Source of the DNA: Streptomyces sp. NRRL F-5126
Lineage (GTDB): Bacteria > Actinomycetota > Actinomycetes > Streptomycetales > Streptomycetaceae
Direction: 5' to 3'
Assembly (NCBI RefSeq): GCF_000721265.1
Contig: NZ_JOFZ01000009.1
Location: 186,001 to 250,000, forward strand
Length of the DNA stretch: 64,000 nt
Shown: piece after piece, positions 41,643-50,128 of the stretch
Position numbering within the stretch: the stretch's first letter is position 1
How the letters are laid out: each line of letters starts with the position of its first letter
The notes under the pieces: generated by a model
What the model was told of the DNA's origin: nothing
Databases searched by the model: none
The model's input: the letters and a program-made list of their open reading frames with translations, nothing else
Made by a program: the position numbers and the translations under genes

Positions 41643-42389
41643 ATGAGTCCCGCCGAGGCGGATCCGCAGCGGATCCTGATCGTCGACGACGAGCCCGCCG
41701 TGTGCGAGGCCCTCCAGCGGAGCCTCACGTTCGACGGGTACGGCACGGAGGTCGCCGTGGACGGCTTCGACGCCCTCGCCAAGGCCGAGTCCTACGAGCC
41801 CGACCTGATCGTCCTGGACATCCAGATGCCCCGGATGGACGGCCTGACGGCGGCCCGCAGGCTCAGGAGCGGCGGCTCCAGGGTGCCGATCCTGATGCTC
41901 ACCGCACGCGACACGGTCGGCGACCGGGTCACCGGCCTCGACGCGGGCGCCGACGACTACCTGGTCAAGCCGTTCGAGCTGGACGAGCTCTTCGCGAGGA
42001 TCCGCGCCCTGCTGCGCCGCAGCTCGTACGTGGCGACGGCGGCCGGTGCCACGGCCGTGCCGGAGGACGACGTGCTGTCCTTCGCCGACCTGCGGATGGA
42101 CCTGACCACGCGCGAGGTGACGCGCGGCGAGCGCCGCGTCGAGCTGACGCGCACCGAGTTCACCCTGCTGGAGATGTTCCTCGCGCACCCGCGCCAGGTC
42201 CTCACCCGCGAGCAGATCCTCAAGGCGGTGTGGGGCTTCGACTTCGAGCCGAGCTCGAACTCGCTGGACGTCTACGTGATGTACCTGCGGCGCAAGACCG
42301 AGGGCGGCGGCGAGCCGCGCCTCGTGCACACCGTGCGCGGCGTCGGCTACGTGCTGCGCGCCGACACGGCCCCCGGCGGCACGGCATGA
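41643..42389 (+). CDS. OmpR-type response regulator (MprA-like)
   Basis: The 248-residue protein has the receiver ([60 protein letters not shown]) and the C-terminal winged helix ([55 protein letters not shown]). All phosphorylation-site residues are present (acidic DD, Asp in VLDIQ, Lys in VKPF). ATG 41643 follows GAGGGAG; GTG 41580 is possible. Its stop overlaps the kinase start by 4 nt (ATGA). It resembles MprA, whose regulon includes an HtrA protease and sigma factors for envelope stress; a PDZ-less protease lies just upstream here. Confidence 0.92.
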   Translation: MSPAEADPQRILIVDDEPAVCEALQRSLTFDGYGTEVAVDGFDALAKAESYEPDLIVLDIQMPRMDGLTAARRLRSGGSRVPILMLTARDTVGDRVTGLDAGADDYLVKPFELDELFARIRALLRRSSYVATAAGATAVPEDDVLSFADLRMDLTTREVTRGERRVELTRTEFTLLEMFLAHPRQVLTREQILKAVWGFDFEPSSNSLDVYVMYLRRKTEGGGEPRLVHTVRGVGYVLRADTAPGGTA

Positions 42390-43861
42390 CGTTCCCCACC
42401 CGCTCCACCACCGGATCCCACCTGGCCTGGTCGGAGGCGTCGATGCGGCGCTTCCGCGCGCTGCCGATCCGCTCCCGCATGGCCCTGCTCGTGGGCGCGG
42501 CCGTGGCGATCGCGGTCGCGGCGATGGCGGTGGCGAGCTGGCTGCTGACCCGCGCCCAGCTGCAGAACGAGCTGGACACCTCGCTGCACAACACCCAGCC
42601 ACCGAACTCGCAGGTCATCGAGGCCCTGAAGAGTTGCGGGTCGGGTGGCGGCAGCGCCGGGCCCAACGAGAAGAACTTCGAGTACTCGCAGGTGGTGTTC
42701 GCCAGCGGTGAGCGCTGCGTCGTGTCGTACTCGCAGCCGGTCAAGGTGACCGACGCCGACGTGGACGTGGCCAAGCAGATGGAGCACGGCCGGTACGCGA
42801 GCACCACGCACGACAGCACGACCGACAGGGGCCAGCAGGTGCGGGTCAACACCCGGGTGCAGAACCTCGGCCCCGCGGGGTTCGCGGCCGTGTCCGTGTC
42901 CCGGCCGCTGCACGAGATCCAGGCGTCGCAGAACCGCATGGCGCTGCTGCTGACCCTGCTCGCGGGCATCGGCGTCGTCGGCGCGGGCGCGGCGGGCCTG
43001 TGGGTGGCGCGCACCGGCCTGCGGCCGGTCGACGGGCTGACGCGGGCCGTCGAGCACGTGGCGCGCACGGAGGACCTGAGCGTGCGCATCCCCGTCGACG
43101 GCGAGGACGAGATCGCGCGTCTTTCCCGGTCGTTCAACTCCATGACGGCCGCACTCGCCTCGTCGCGCGAGCGCCAGTCGCAGCTGATCGCGGACGCGGG
43201 ACACGAGCTGCGCACGCCGCTCACGTCGCTGCGTACCAACATCGAACTGCTGGCGCGCAGCGAGGAGACCGGCCGGGCCATCCCGCCGGAGGACCGCAAG
43301 GCGCTGATGGCGTCCGTGAAGGCGCAGATGTCGGAGCTCGCCGCGCTGATCGGCGACCTCCAGGAGCTGTCGCGGCCGGACGCGCTCGCGGCGAGCCAGG
43401 TGCAGGTCGTGGCGTTGCACGAGATCGTCGAGCAGGCGCTGCGCAGGGCCCGGCTGCGCGGCCCCGACCTGGTCATCGACGCGACGACCGCCACCTGGTA
43501 CGTGCGGGCGGAGCCCGCCACGCTGGAGCGCGCCGTCGTCAACGTCCTCGACAACGCGGTCAAGTTCAGCCCGAAGGGCGGCACGGTCGAGGTCGTGCTC
43601 GACGGGCAGGGCCGGCTCACCGTGCGCGACCACGGGCCCGGCATCCCGCCCGAGGACCTCCCGCACGTCTTCGAGCGGTTCTGGCGCTCCCCGTCCGCGC
43701 GGTCGCTGCCGGGCTCGGGGCTCGGGCTGGCGATCGTGGCACGCACCGTCCAGCAGGCGGGCGGCGAGATCTCCCTCGACCCGGCGGACGGCGGCGGCAC
43801 GGTGGCGAGGATCAGGCTCCCCGGCGCCCCGACGCCGCCGCCTGACATGCCGGAGGCGTAG
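42386..43861 (+). CDS. Sensor histidine kinase, partner of the response regulator
   Basis: The 491-residue membrane kinase has two TM segments (about residues 30-55, [20 protein letters not shown], and about 180-205, [20 protein letters not shown]), a roughly 125-residue extracytoplasmic sensor domain with two Cys ([18 protein letters not shown]), a HAMP domain, then H-box [21 protein letters not shown]-box [17 protein letters not shown] and GSGLGLAIV. All catalytic motifs are intact. It is translationally coupled (ATGA) to the regulator. The pair is likely to respond to envelope stress by analogy with MprAB, an inference. Confidence 0.92.
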   Translation: MTFPTRSTTGSHLAWSEASMRRFRALPIRSRMALLVGAAVAIAVAAMAVASWLLTRAQLQNELDTSLHNTQPPNSQVIEALKSCGSGGGSAGPNEKNFEYSQVVFASGERCVVSYSQPVKVTDADVDVAKQMEHGRYASTTHDSTTDRGQQVRVNTRVQNLGPAGFAAVSVSRPLHEIQASQNRMALLLTLLAGIGVVGAGAAGLWVARTGLRPVDGLTRAVEHVARTEDLSVRIPVDGEDEIARLSRSFNSMTAALASSRERQSQLIADAGHELRTPLTSLRTNIELLARSEETGRAIPPEDRKALMASVKAQMSELAALIGDLQELSRPDALAASQVQVVALHEIVEQALRRARLRGPDLVIDATTATWYVRAEPATLERAVVNVLDNAVKFSPKGGTVEVVLDGQGRLTVRDHGPGIPPEDLPHVFERFWRSPSARSLPGSGLGLAIVARTVQQAGGEISLDPADGGGTVARIRLPGAPTPPPDMPEA

Positions 43862-43909
43862 GGCCGTCCGCGGCCTGACCGGCGCGCCCCGGCCCCGTAC
43901 CCTCGTCGC

Positions 43910-44830
43910 ATGACTGACGCAAGCGCTCGCGAGCCCGCACGGCACATCGAGATCCTCGACGCGCTCACGCCCGCACAGGCCGACGCGGTGCTCGGCCTGC
44001 TGGCCGACGCCGCCTCGTCCGACGGCATGCAGGCGGTCTCGGAACAGGGCAGGCTGCAACTGCGCGGCGGACACCGGCAAGGCGTGCGGCACCTCCTGCT
44101 GACGGCCGGCGACGACGTCGTGGGGTACGCGCAGTTGGAGGACACGGACCCGGTGGAGGCGCCGGCCGCGGAGCTCGTCGTGCACCCCTCGCGCCGCGGC
44201 CGCGGCCACGGACGCGCCCTGGGCGACGCGCTGCTGGCGGCGTCGGGGCGGCGGCTGCGTCTGTGGGCGCACGGCGGGAAGCCGGCGGCGCGCCACCTCG
44301 CGCAGGTGCTCGGCCTGACGCTCTTCCGCGAACTGCGCCAGATGCGGCGGCCGCTGACGCCGGACGACGCCCCGGAGCCGTACATCCCCGCGGGCGTCTC
44401 GATCCGGACGTACCTGCCGGGCCGGGACGACGCCGCGTGGCTCGCGGTGAACGCGGCGGCGTTCGCGCACCACCCGGAGCAGGGCGGCATGACCCAGCGC
44501 GACCTCGACGACCGCAAGGCCGAGCCGTGGTTCGACCCGAAGGGCTTCTTCCTCGCGGAACGCGGCGGCGAACTCGTCGGCTTCCACTGGACGAAGGTGC
44601 ATGCCGCGGAGCGCCTCGGCGAGGTGTACGTGGTGGGCATCAGGCCGGACGCGCAGGGCGGCGGCCTCGGCAAGGCACTCACGGCCATCGGCCTGCGCCA
44701 CCTGGCGGCCGAGGGCCTGCCGACCGCGATGCTGTACGTGGACGCGGACAACGAGGCAGCCGTCGGCGTCTACGAGGGCCTCGGCTTCACGACCCACGAG
44801 ACGGACCTGATGTACCGCACGGAACTCTGA
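43910..44830 (+). CDS. mshD: Mycothiol synthase MshD
   Basis: The 306-residue enzyme has two tandem GNAT domains: the first shows LVVHPSRRGRGHGRALGDAL (pseudo-acetyl-CoA-binding), the second VVGIRPDAQGGGLGKALTAI (active domain). LYVDADNEAAVGVYEGLGF is the canonical C-terminal GNAT end. It acetylates Cys-GlcN-Ins with acetyl-CoA, the last step of mycothiol synthesis. WFDPKGFFLAERGGELVGFH is highly characteristic. ATG 43910 is chosen. It is the second mycothiol gene in the window. Confidence 0.95.
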   Translation: MTDASAREPARHIEILDALTPAQADAVLGLLADAASSDGMQAVSEQGRLQLRGGHRQGVRHLLLTAGDDVVGYAQLEDTDPVEAPAAELVVHPSRRGRGHGRALGDALLAASGRRLRLWAHGGKPAARHLAQVLGLTLFRELRQMRRPLTPDDAPEPYIPAGVSIRTYLPGRDDAAWLAVNAAAFAHHPEQGGMTQRDLDDRKAEPWFDPKGFFLAERGGELVGFHWTKVHAAERLGEVYVVGIRPDAQGGGLGKALTAIGLRHLAAEGLPTAMLYVDADNEAAVGVYEGLGFTTHETDLMYRTEL

Positions 44831-44853
44831 CCGCCGCGCGGGCCTCGGCCGGC

Positions 44854-44898
44854 CACATATGCATCAGTGCTAATCTGATTAGCGCTTATGCATATGTG
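44854..44898. promoter_or_regulatory. 45-bp nested palindrome at the MarR promoter
   Basis: An outer perfect repeat CACATATGCAT (44854-44864) / ATGCATATGTG (44888-44898) surrounds an inner perfect repeat GCTAAT-CTG-ATTAGC (44869-44883). It lies 15 nt upstream of the MarR start, in AT-rich promoter sequence. Two operator dimers or one large site are possible. Confidence 0.7.
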
Positions 44899-44913
44899 AC
44901 ACGAGGGGGCAGC

Positions 44914-45363
44914 ATGGACGCGCGACGGGTGTTCGACGACCTGGTGCGCTTCGAGACCGACCTGTGGAACGGGATCGACGCCCGGCTCCGCCGCGACGCG
45001 GACCTCTCGCTCGGCAACCTCAACGTGATGCTCGTCCTCGATCGCGCCGGTGACTGCAGGGTCAACGACATCGCCGCCGCCCTGTCGATCACGATCGGCG
45101 GCGCCAGCCAGGCCGTGGACCGGCTGGAGCGGAGCGGCATGTGCGAACGCAGGCCGAACCCCGCCGACCGCCGCTCCTCGATCGTCCGGCTCACCGGCGC
45201 CGGAGCCGCGCTCACCCGCGACGCCGGCCGGATATTCGACGAGGAGCTCGCCACCCGTATCGCCGCGCCGCTCACCGCCACGCAACTCGGCGACCTCGCG
45301 ACGGCGCTGACCGCGCTGCGCGCCGCCACGACCCGCCCGGCGGCACCCACCCGCAAGGCCTGA
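44914..45363 (+). CDS. MarR-family transcriptional regulator
   Basis: The 149-residue protein has the MarR wHTH: LSLGNLNVMLVLDRAGDCRV, NDIAAALSITIGGASQAVDR, LERSGMCERRPNPADRRSSI (DxRSS is the wing). ATG 44914 follows ACGAGGGGG. It is followed 19 nt later by a zinc-type dehydrogenase, with which it is cotranscribed and which it probably represses. A 45-bp palindrome covers its promoter. Confidence 0.88.
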   Translation: MDARRVFDDLVRFETDLWNGIDARLRRDADLSLGNLNVMLVLDRAGDCRVNDIAAALSITIGGASQAVDRLERSGMCERRPNPADRRSSIVRLTGAGAALTRDAGRIFDEELATRIAAPLTATQLGDLATALTALRAATTRPAAPTRKA

Positions 45364-45382
45364 ACCACCCCAGGAGGCACTC

Positions 45383-46321
45383 GTGACCGCCGTACCAGCA
45401 CACGCCCGCGCCGTACGCTTCGACCACTACGGGGACCGCGACGTGCTGCATGTCGCCGACATCCCCGTCCCCCGCCCCGCCGCCGGCGAGGTCCTCGTCG
45501 AGATCAGGGCCGCGGGGATCAACCCGGGCGAGATCGCCATCCGTACCGGCGCCCTGCACGACCGGTTCCCCGCGACCTTCCCCTCGGGCGAGGGCAGCGA
45601 CCTCGCCGGCGTGGTCCTCGAAACCGGCGAGGACGTCACCGGCCTCGCGCCGGGCGACGAGGTACTCGGCTACTCCTGGCAGCGCTCCAGCCACGCCACC
45701 CACGCCGCGGTCCCCGCCACCCAGCTGATCCCCAAACCCGCGGGACTGACCTGGCCCGTGGCGGGCAGCCTCTACGTCGCCGCCTGCACGGCCTGGGCCG
45801 CCGTCGACGCGGTCGGGCCGCGGCCCGGCGAGACAGTCGCCGTCTCCGCCGCCGCCGGCGGGGTCGGCTCGATCGTCGTGCAACTGCTCGCCCTGCGCGG
45901 CGCCCGCGTCCTGGCCATCGCCTCGCCCGCCCGCGCCCCGTGGCTGACGGCCCACGGCGCCGTGCCCGTCCCGTACAGCGACCGGATCGCCGAGGACCTC
46001 ACCGCCGCTGCCCCTGACGGCATCGACGCCTTCATCGACCTGTTCGGCCCCCAATACGTGCAGCTCGCCGTCGACCTCGGCATCCCGTCCGACCGCATCG
46101 AGACGATCATCTCCTTCGAGAAGGCCGCGCAGTACGGCGCCAAGACCGCGGGAAGCGCGGACGGCTCCACGCGCGAGGTCCTCAGCGAAATGGCCGAGCA
46201 CGCGGCGAGCGGCCGCGTCGAGATCCCCATCGCCGCGACCTACCCGCTCGACCGCGTCCGCGACGCCTTCGCCGAGCTGGAGCAGCGCCACACCCACGGC
46301 AAGATCGTGCTCGTCCCGTAA
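45383..46321 (+). CDS. Quinone oxidoreductase-like/zinc-type alcohol dehydrogenase-family protein
   Basis: The 312-residue MDR protein has a GroES-like domain (PAAGEVLVEIRAAGINPGEI, GEGSDLAGVVLETGEDVTGL) and a Rossmann domain with the ETVAVSAAAGGVGSIVVQLL motif (AxxGGVG). It lacks the catalytic zinc Cys, so it is of the quinone oxidoreductase/NADP-dependent reductase group. FIDLFGPQYVQLAVDLGIPS is a typical C-half. GTG 45383 is preceded by AGGAGGCAC. It is coregulated with MarR 44914-45363. Confidence 0.88.
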   Translation: MTAVPAHARAVRFDHYGDRDVLHVADIPVPRPAAGEVLVEIRAAGINPGEIAIRTGALHDRFPATFPSGEGSDLAGVVLETGEDVTGLAPGDEVLGYSWQRSSHATHAAVPATQLIPKPAGLTWPVAGSLYVAACTAWAAVDAVGPRPGETVAVSAAAGGVGSIVVQLLALRGARVLAIASPARAPWLTAHGAVPVPYSDRIAEDLTAAAPDGIDAFIDLFGPQYVQLAVDLGIPSDRIETIISFEKAAQYGAKTAGSADGSTREVLSEMAEHAASGRVEIPIAATYPLDRVRDAFAELEQRHTHGKIVLVP

Positions 46322-46440
46322 GCGGCGACCGCCCCGTACGGGCCGACTGATTCCAGCCATGGCCGCTGGTCAGCCCGGCGGGCGCGAATCCGCCCCGGGA
46401 GTGCCCGTGGGGGGCCGTCGCATCAGTGGGTCCGGAGCTA

Positions 46441-46483
46441 CGATTGGGGCTCTCCAAAGACGCCCCGGAGGTGCCTCCAATCG
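46441..46483 (+). promoter_or_regulatory. Hairpin set covering the dnaE ribosome site
   Basis: CGATTGG (46441-46447) can pair with CCAATCG (46477-46483). Inside it the likely Shine-Dalgarno GGAGG (46467-46471) pairs with CCTCC (46474-46478) across a 2-nt gap (too tight alone), while GGGGC (46446-46450) pairs with GCCCC (46462-46466). The start codon GTG 46483 is the last base of the outer stem. Translation could be blocked by this structure. Confidence 0.4.
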
Positions 46484-49400
46484 TGCCGGATTCCTTCGTT
46501 CACCTGCACAATCACACCGAGTACTCGATGCTGGACGGGGCCCAGCGCCTCAAGCCGATGTTCACCGAAGTCGCTCGGCAGGGCATGCCTGCCATCGCCA
46601 TGAGCGACCACGGCAACATGTTCGGTGCGTACGAGTTCCAGCAGGTGGCCCAGGGGTTCGACACCGTCAAGCCGATCATCGGCATCGAGGCGTACGTGGC
46701 GCCCTCCTCGCGCCGCAACCGCAAACAGGAGTTCTGGGGTCCGGGCGGGCAGCGGGCCATGTCCGACGACGGCGAGGGATCGAAGGACGTCTCCGGCGGC
46801 GGCCGGTTCACCCATATGACGATGTGGGCCCGGAACGTCCAGGGCCTGCGGAACCTGTTCTACCTGTCGACCGAGGCGTCCTACACCGGTCAGTTCCCCG
46901 CGGGCAAGCCCCGCATGGACATGGAGCTCATCGGCGAGCACGCCGAAGGGATCATCGCGACGACGGGCTGCCCGTCCGGCGCGATCCAGACCCGCCTCCG
47001 GCTGAACCAGTACGACGAGGCCCGGCAGGTCGCCGCGTCCTACCAGGAGATCTTCGGCCGGGAGAACTACTTCCTCGAGCTGATGGACCACGGTCTCGAC
47101 CTGGAGCGCAACGTCCGCGGCGATCTGCTGCGGCTCGCGAAGGACCTGAACATCCCGCTCCTGGCGACCAACGACGCGCACTACGTCCTGGAGGAGCACT
47201 CCGACGCCCACGACAACCTCCTGTGCATCGGCGTCGGCAAGAACAAGAACGACCCGCGCAGGTTCAGGTTCAACGGGACGGGCTACTACCTGAAGACCGC
47301 CGAGCAGATGCGGGAGCTGTTCTCGGAGCTGCCGGAGGCGTGCGACAACACGCTGCTGATCGCGGAGCGCATCGAGTCCTACGAGGACGTCTTCAACCAC
47401 AACGACGAGATGCCGCAGTACCCCGACGTGCCCGAGGGGGAGACACAGGAGTCGTGGCTGCGCAAGGAGGTCCTCAAGGGCCTGGCCATGCGCTACGGCG
47501 ACCCGATCCCCGAGCATGTCCTCGAGCGGTTCGAGACCGAGATGACGGTCATCGGCCCGATGGGCTTCTCGTCGTACTTCCTCGTCGTGGCGGACATCTG
47601 CCGCCATGCCCGGGAGAACAAGATCCCGGTCGGGCCCGGCCGTGGTTCCGCGACCGGGTCGATCGTCGCCTACGCCACCCGCATCACGGAGCTGTGCCCG
47701 CTGGAGCACGGGCTGATCTTCGAGAGGTTCCTCAACCCGGAACGCATCAACCCGCCCGACGTCGACCTCGACTTCGACGACCGCCAGCGCGACGCCATGG
47801 TCCGCTACGTCGTGGAGAAGTACGGCGACGAGTACACCGCGCTGGTGAACACGTTCGGCAAGCTCAAGGCGAAGAACGCGATCAAGGACACTTCGCGGCT
47901 GATGGGCTACCCGTTCTCCCACGGTGAGCGCATCACGAAGGCCCTGCCGGGTGACGTGATGGGCAAGTCCATCCCCATCGACGGTGTCTTCAACCCGGAG
48001 CACCCGCGCTACGGCGAGGCCGGCGAGATCCGGGCGCTGTACGAGGCCGAGCCGGATGTGCGGAAGGTCGTCGACGGCGCGAAGGGCGTCGAGGGCCTGA
48101 TCCGCAACACGGGTGTGCACGCCGCGGCGGTCATCCTCTCGAAGGTCAGGCTGACCGACCGGATCCCGCTGCACATGCGGGCCAAGGACGGCGTCAAGAT
48201 CACCGGCTTCGACTACCCCAGTTGCGAGAACATGGGGCTGGTCAAGATGGACTTCCTGGGACTGCGCAACCTGGGCGTCATCGACCATGCGCTCGCCAAC
48301 ATCCGCGAGAACCGCGGCGTGCACATCACCACCGACTCGTCGCCCCAGAACGGGGCCCAGGCGATCCCGCTGGACGATGCCGCCACCTACCAGCTCCTCG
48401 CCAGGGGTGACACGTTCGGGGTGTTCCAGCTCGACGGCGCCGGCATGCGGACGCTGCTCAAGCTCATGGAACCGACCCGGTTCGAAGACATCGCGGCCGC
48501 GCTCGCCCTGTACCGGCCGGGCCCGATGGCGGCCAACGCGCACACCAACTACGCGCACCGCAAGACCGGTCGCCAGGAGATCGAGCCGATCCACCCGGAG
48601 CTGCGCGACGCCCTGGAGCCGATCCTCGGCAACACGTTCCACCTGCTCATCTACCAAGAGCAGATCATGGCGATCGCGCGGCAGCTCGCGGGCTACACCC
48701 TCGGCGGCGCCGACCTGCTGCGGCGCGCCATGGGCAAGAAGAAGCCCGAGGTGCTGGCCGCCGAGTGGGAGAAGTTCCACGACGGCATGCGCGGCAACGG
48801 GTACTCCGAGGAGTCCATCAAGGCCCTGTGGGACGTCATGCTGCCGTTCTCCGGCTACGCCTTCAACAAGTCCCACACCGCCGGATACGGCCTGGTGTCG
48901 TACTGGACCGCGTACCTGAAGGCGAACTACCCCGCCGAGTACATGGCCGCTCTGCTGACGTCGGTGGGCGACGACAAGGACAAGGCCGGGCTCTACCTCG
49001 CGGACGCCCGCAAGCTCGGCGTGCAGGTCCTCCAGCCGGACATCAACGAGTCCGTCGCCGACTTCACCGCCATCGGCGAGAACGTCCGCTTCGGCCTGCG
49101 CTCCGTACGCAACGTCGGTGACGGCGTCATCGAGTCCCTGGTCGCCACCCGCAAGGCGAAGGGGAAGTACGCCTCCTTCCCGGACTTCCTCGACAAGGCC
49201 GACGTGGCCGCGTTGAACAAGAGGGCCGTGGAGTCCCTGATCAAGGCGGGCGCGTTCGACTCGCTCGGCCATTCACGCAAGGGCCTGTCCGCCGCCCACG
49301 AACCCGCCATCGACTCGGTCATCCCCGTGAAGAAGGCCGCTGCCTTCGGGCAGGACGACCTCTTCGCCGGCCTGGGCGGCGAGGGCACCGACGACGTTCC

Positions 49401-50076
49401 GTCGTTCGGGCTCGACTTCGCGATCGGCGAGGGCGAATGGCCCCGCAAGCAGCTTCTTGCCACCGAGCGGGAAATGCTCGGCCTGTATGTCTCCGCGCAC
49501 CCTCTCGACGGCACCGAGCACATCCTCTCCCGCCACCGGGACAGCACCATCAGCGAACTGGTCGGCTCCGGCCGCACGGAAGGCGTCGTACGGCTGGCCG
49601 GCCTGATCACCTCCGTCGATCGGCGCATGACCAAGCAGGGCAACGCCTGGGCCATCATCAACCTCGCCGACCGCGACGGCGAGATGGAGGTCCTGTTCTT
49701 CCCCGCGTCCTACCAGCTCGTCCAGCACGCGCTGCTGCCGGACTCCGTCGTCTCCGTACAGGGACGCCTCAACGACCGGGACGGCGCGGTGTCCGTCTTC
49801 GGCCAGGAGCTGGAAGTGATCGACGTGTCCTCGGCCGAGAGCGGAGGCAGGCCGCCCGTCATGCTCGCGTTCCCCTCCCACAAGATCAACGAGCCGTGCG
49901 TCGCCGAACTCAAGCGGATCCTCACCGCCCACCGTGGCGAGAGCCCGGTGCGCATGCGCGTACAGGCTCCGGCGAAGACAGTGATCTACGAGCTCGGCTA
50001 CACGGTCGACCCCACGTCCGTGGTCTCCGACATCAAGGGCGCCTTCGGGCCCGACGCGTGGTGCGGCCTGACGTAG
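46483..50076 (+). CDS. dnaE: DNA polymerase III alpha subunit (DnaE1-type), apparently an extra copy
   Basis: The 1197-residue protein has a full DnaE1 architecture. The N-terminal PHP domain opens with VHLHNHTEYSMLD and continues MSDHGNMFGAYEF, GIEAYVAP. The polymerase active site is PPDVDLDFDD with Asp426 and Asp428, and Asp590 in VKMDFLGLRNL (the E. coli Asp401/403/555 equivalents). GPGRGSATGSIVAYATRI is the conserved fingers motif. An internal clamp-binding motif QDDLF is at residues 957-961, then an OB-fold (VRLAGLITSVDRRMTKQGNA). All catalytic and clamp-contact residues are present. I recall the normal Streptomyces dnaE elsewhere, so this is likely a paralogue. GTG 46483 is chosen with GGAGG 11 nt upstream. 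GC is visibly lower than in the backbone. Confidence 0.95.
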   Translation: MPDSFVHLHNHTEYSMLDGAQRLKPMFTEVARQGMPAIAMSDHGNMFGAYEFQQVAQGFDTVKPIIGIEAYVAPSSRRNRKQEFWGPGGQRAMSDDGEGSKDVSGGGRFTHMTMWARNVQGLRNLFYLSTEASYTGQFPAGKPRMDMELIGEHAEGIIATTGCPSGAIQTRLRLNQYDEARQVAASYQEIFGRENYFLELMDHGLDLERNVRGDLLRLAKDLNIPLLATNDAHYVLEEHSDAHDNLLCIGVGKNKNDPRRFRFNGTGYYLKTAEQMRELFSELPEACDNTLLIAERIESYEDVFNHNDEMPQYPDVPEGETQESWLRKEVLKGLAMRYGDPIPEHVLERFETEMTVIGPMGFSSYFLVVADICRHARENKIPVGPGRGSATGSIVAYATRITELCPLEHGLIFERFLNPERINPPDVDLDFDDRQRDAMVRYVVEKYGDEYTALVNTFGKLKAKNAIKDTSRLMGYPFSHGERITKALPGDVMGKSIPIDGVFNPEHPRYGEAGEIRALYEAEPDVRKVVDGAKGVEGLIRNTGVHAAAVILSKVRLTDRIPLHMRAKDGVKITGFDYPSCENMGLVKMDFLGLRNLGVIDHALANIRENRGVHITTDSSPQNGAQAIPLDDAATYQLLARGDTFGVFQLDGAGMRTLLKLMEPTRFEDIAAALALYRPGPMAANAHTNYAHRKTGRQEIEPIHPELRDALEPILGNTFHLLIYQEQIMAIARQLAGYTLGGADLLRRAMGKKKPEVLAAEWEKFHDGMRGNGYSEESIKALWDVMLPFSGYAFNKSHTAGYGLVSYWTAYLKANYPAEYMAALLTSVGDDKDKAGLYLADARKLGVQVLQPDINESVADFTAIGENVRFGLRSVRNVGDGVIESLVATRKAKGKYASFPDFLDKADVAALNKRAVESLIKAGAFDSLGHSRKGLSAAHEPAIDSVIPVKKAAAFGQDDLFAGLGGEGTDDVPSFGLDFAIGEGEWPRKQLLATEREMLGLYVSAHPLDGTEHILSRHRDSTISELVGSGRTEGVVRLAGLITSVDRRMTKQGNAWAIINLADRDGEMEVLFFPASYQLVQHALLPDSVVSVQGRLNDRDGAVSVFGQELEVIDVSSAESGGRPPVMLAFPSHKINEPCVAELKRILTAHRGESPVRMRVQAPAKTVIYELGYTVDPTSVVSDIKGAFGPDAWCGLT

Positions 50077-50128
50077 CGGGGAACACGCCCCGGTCGCGCG
50101 GGCACAGCGGTCCTGGCATGGCGCCGGA

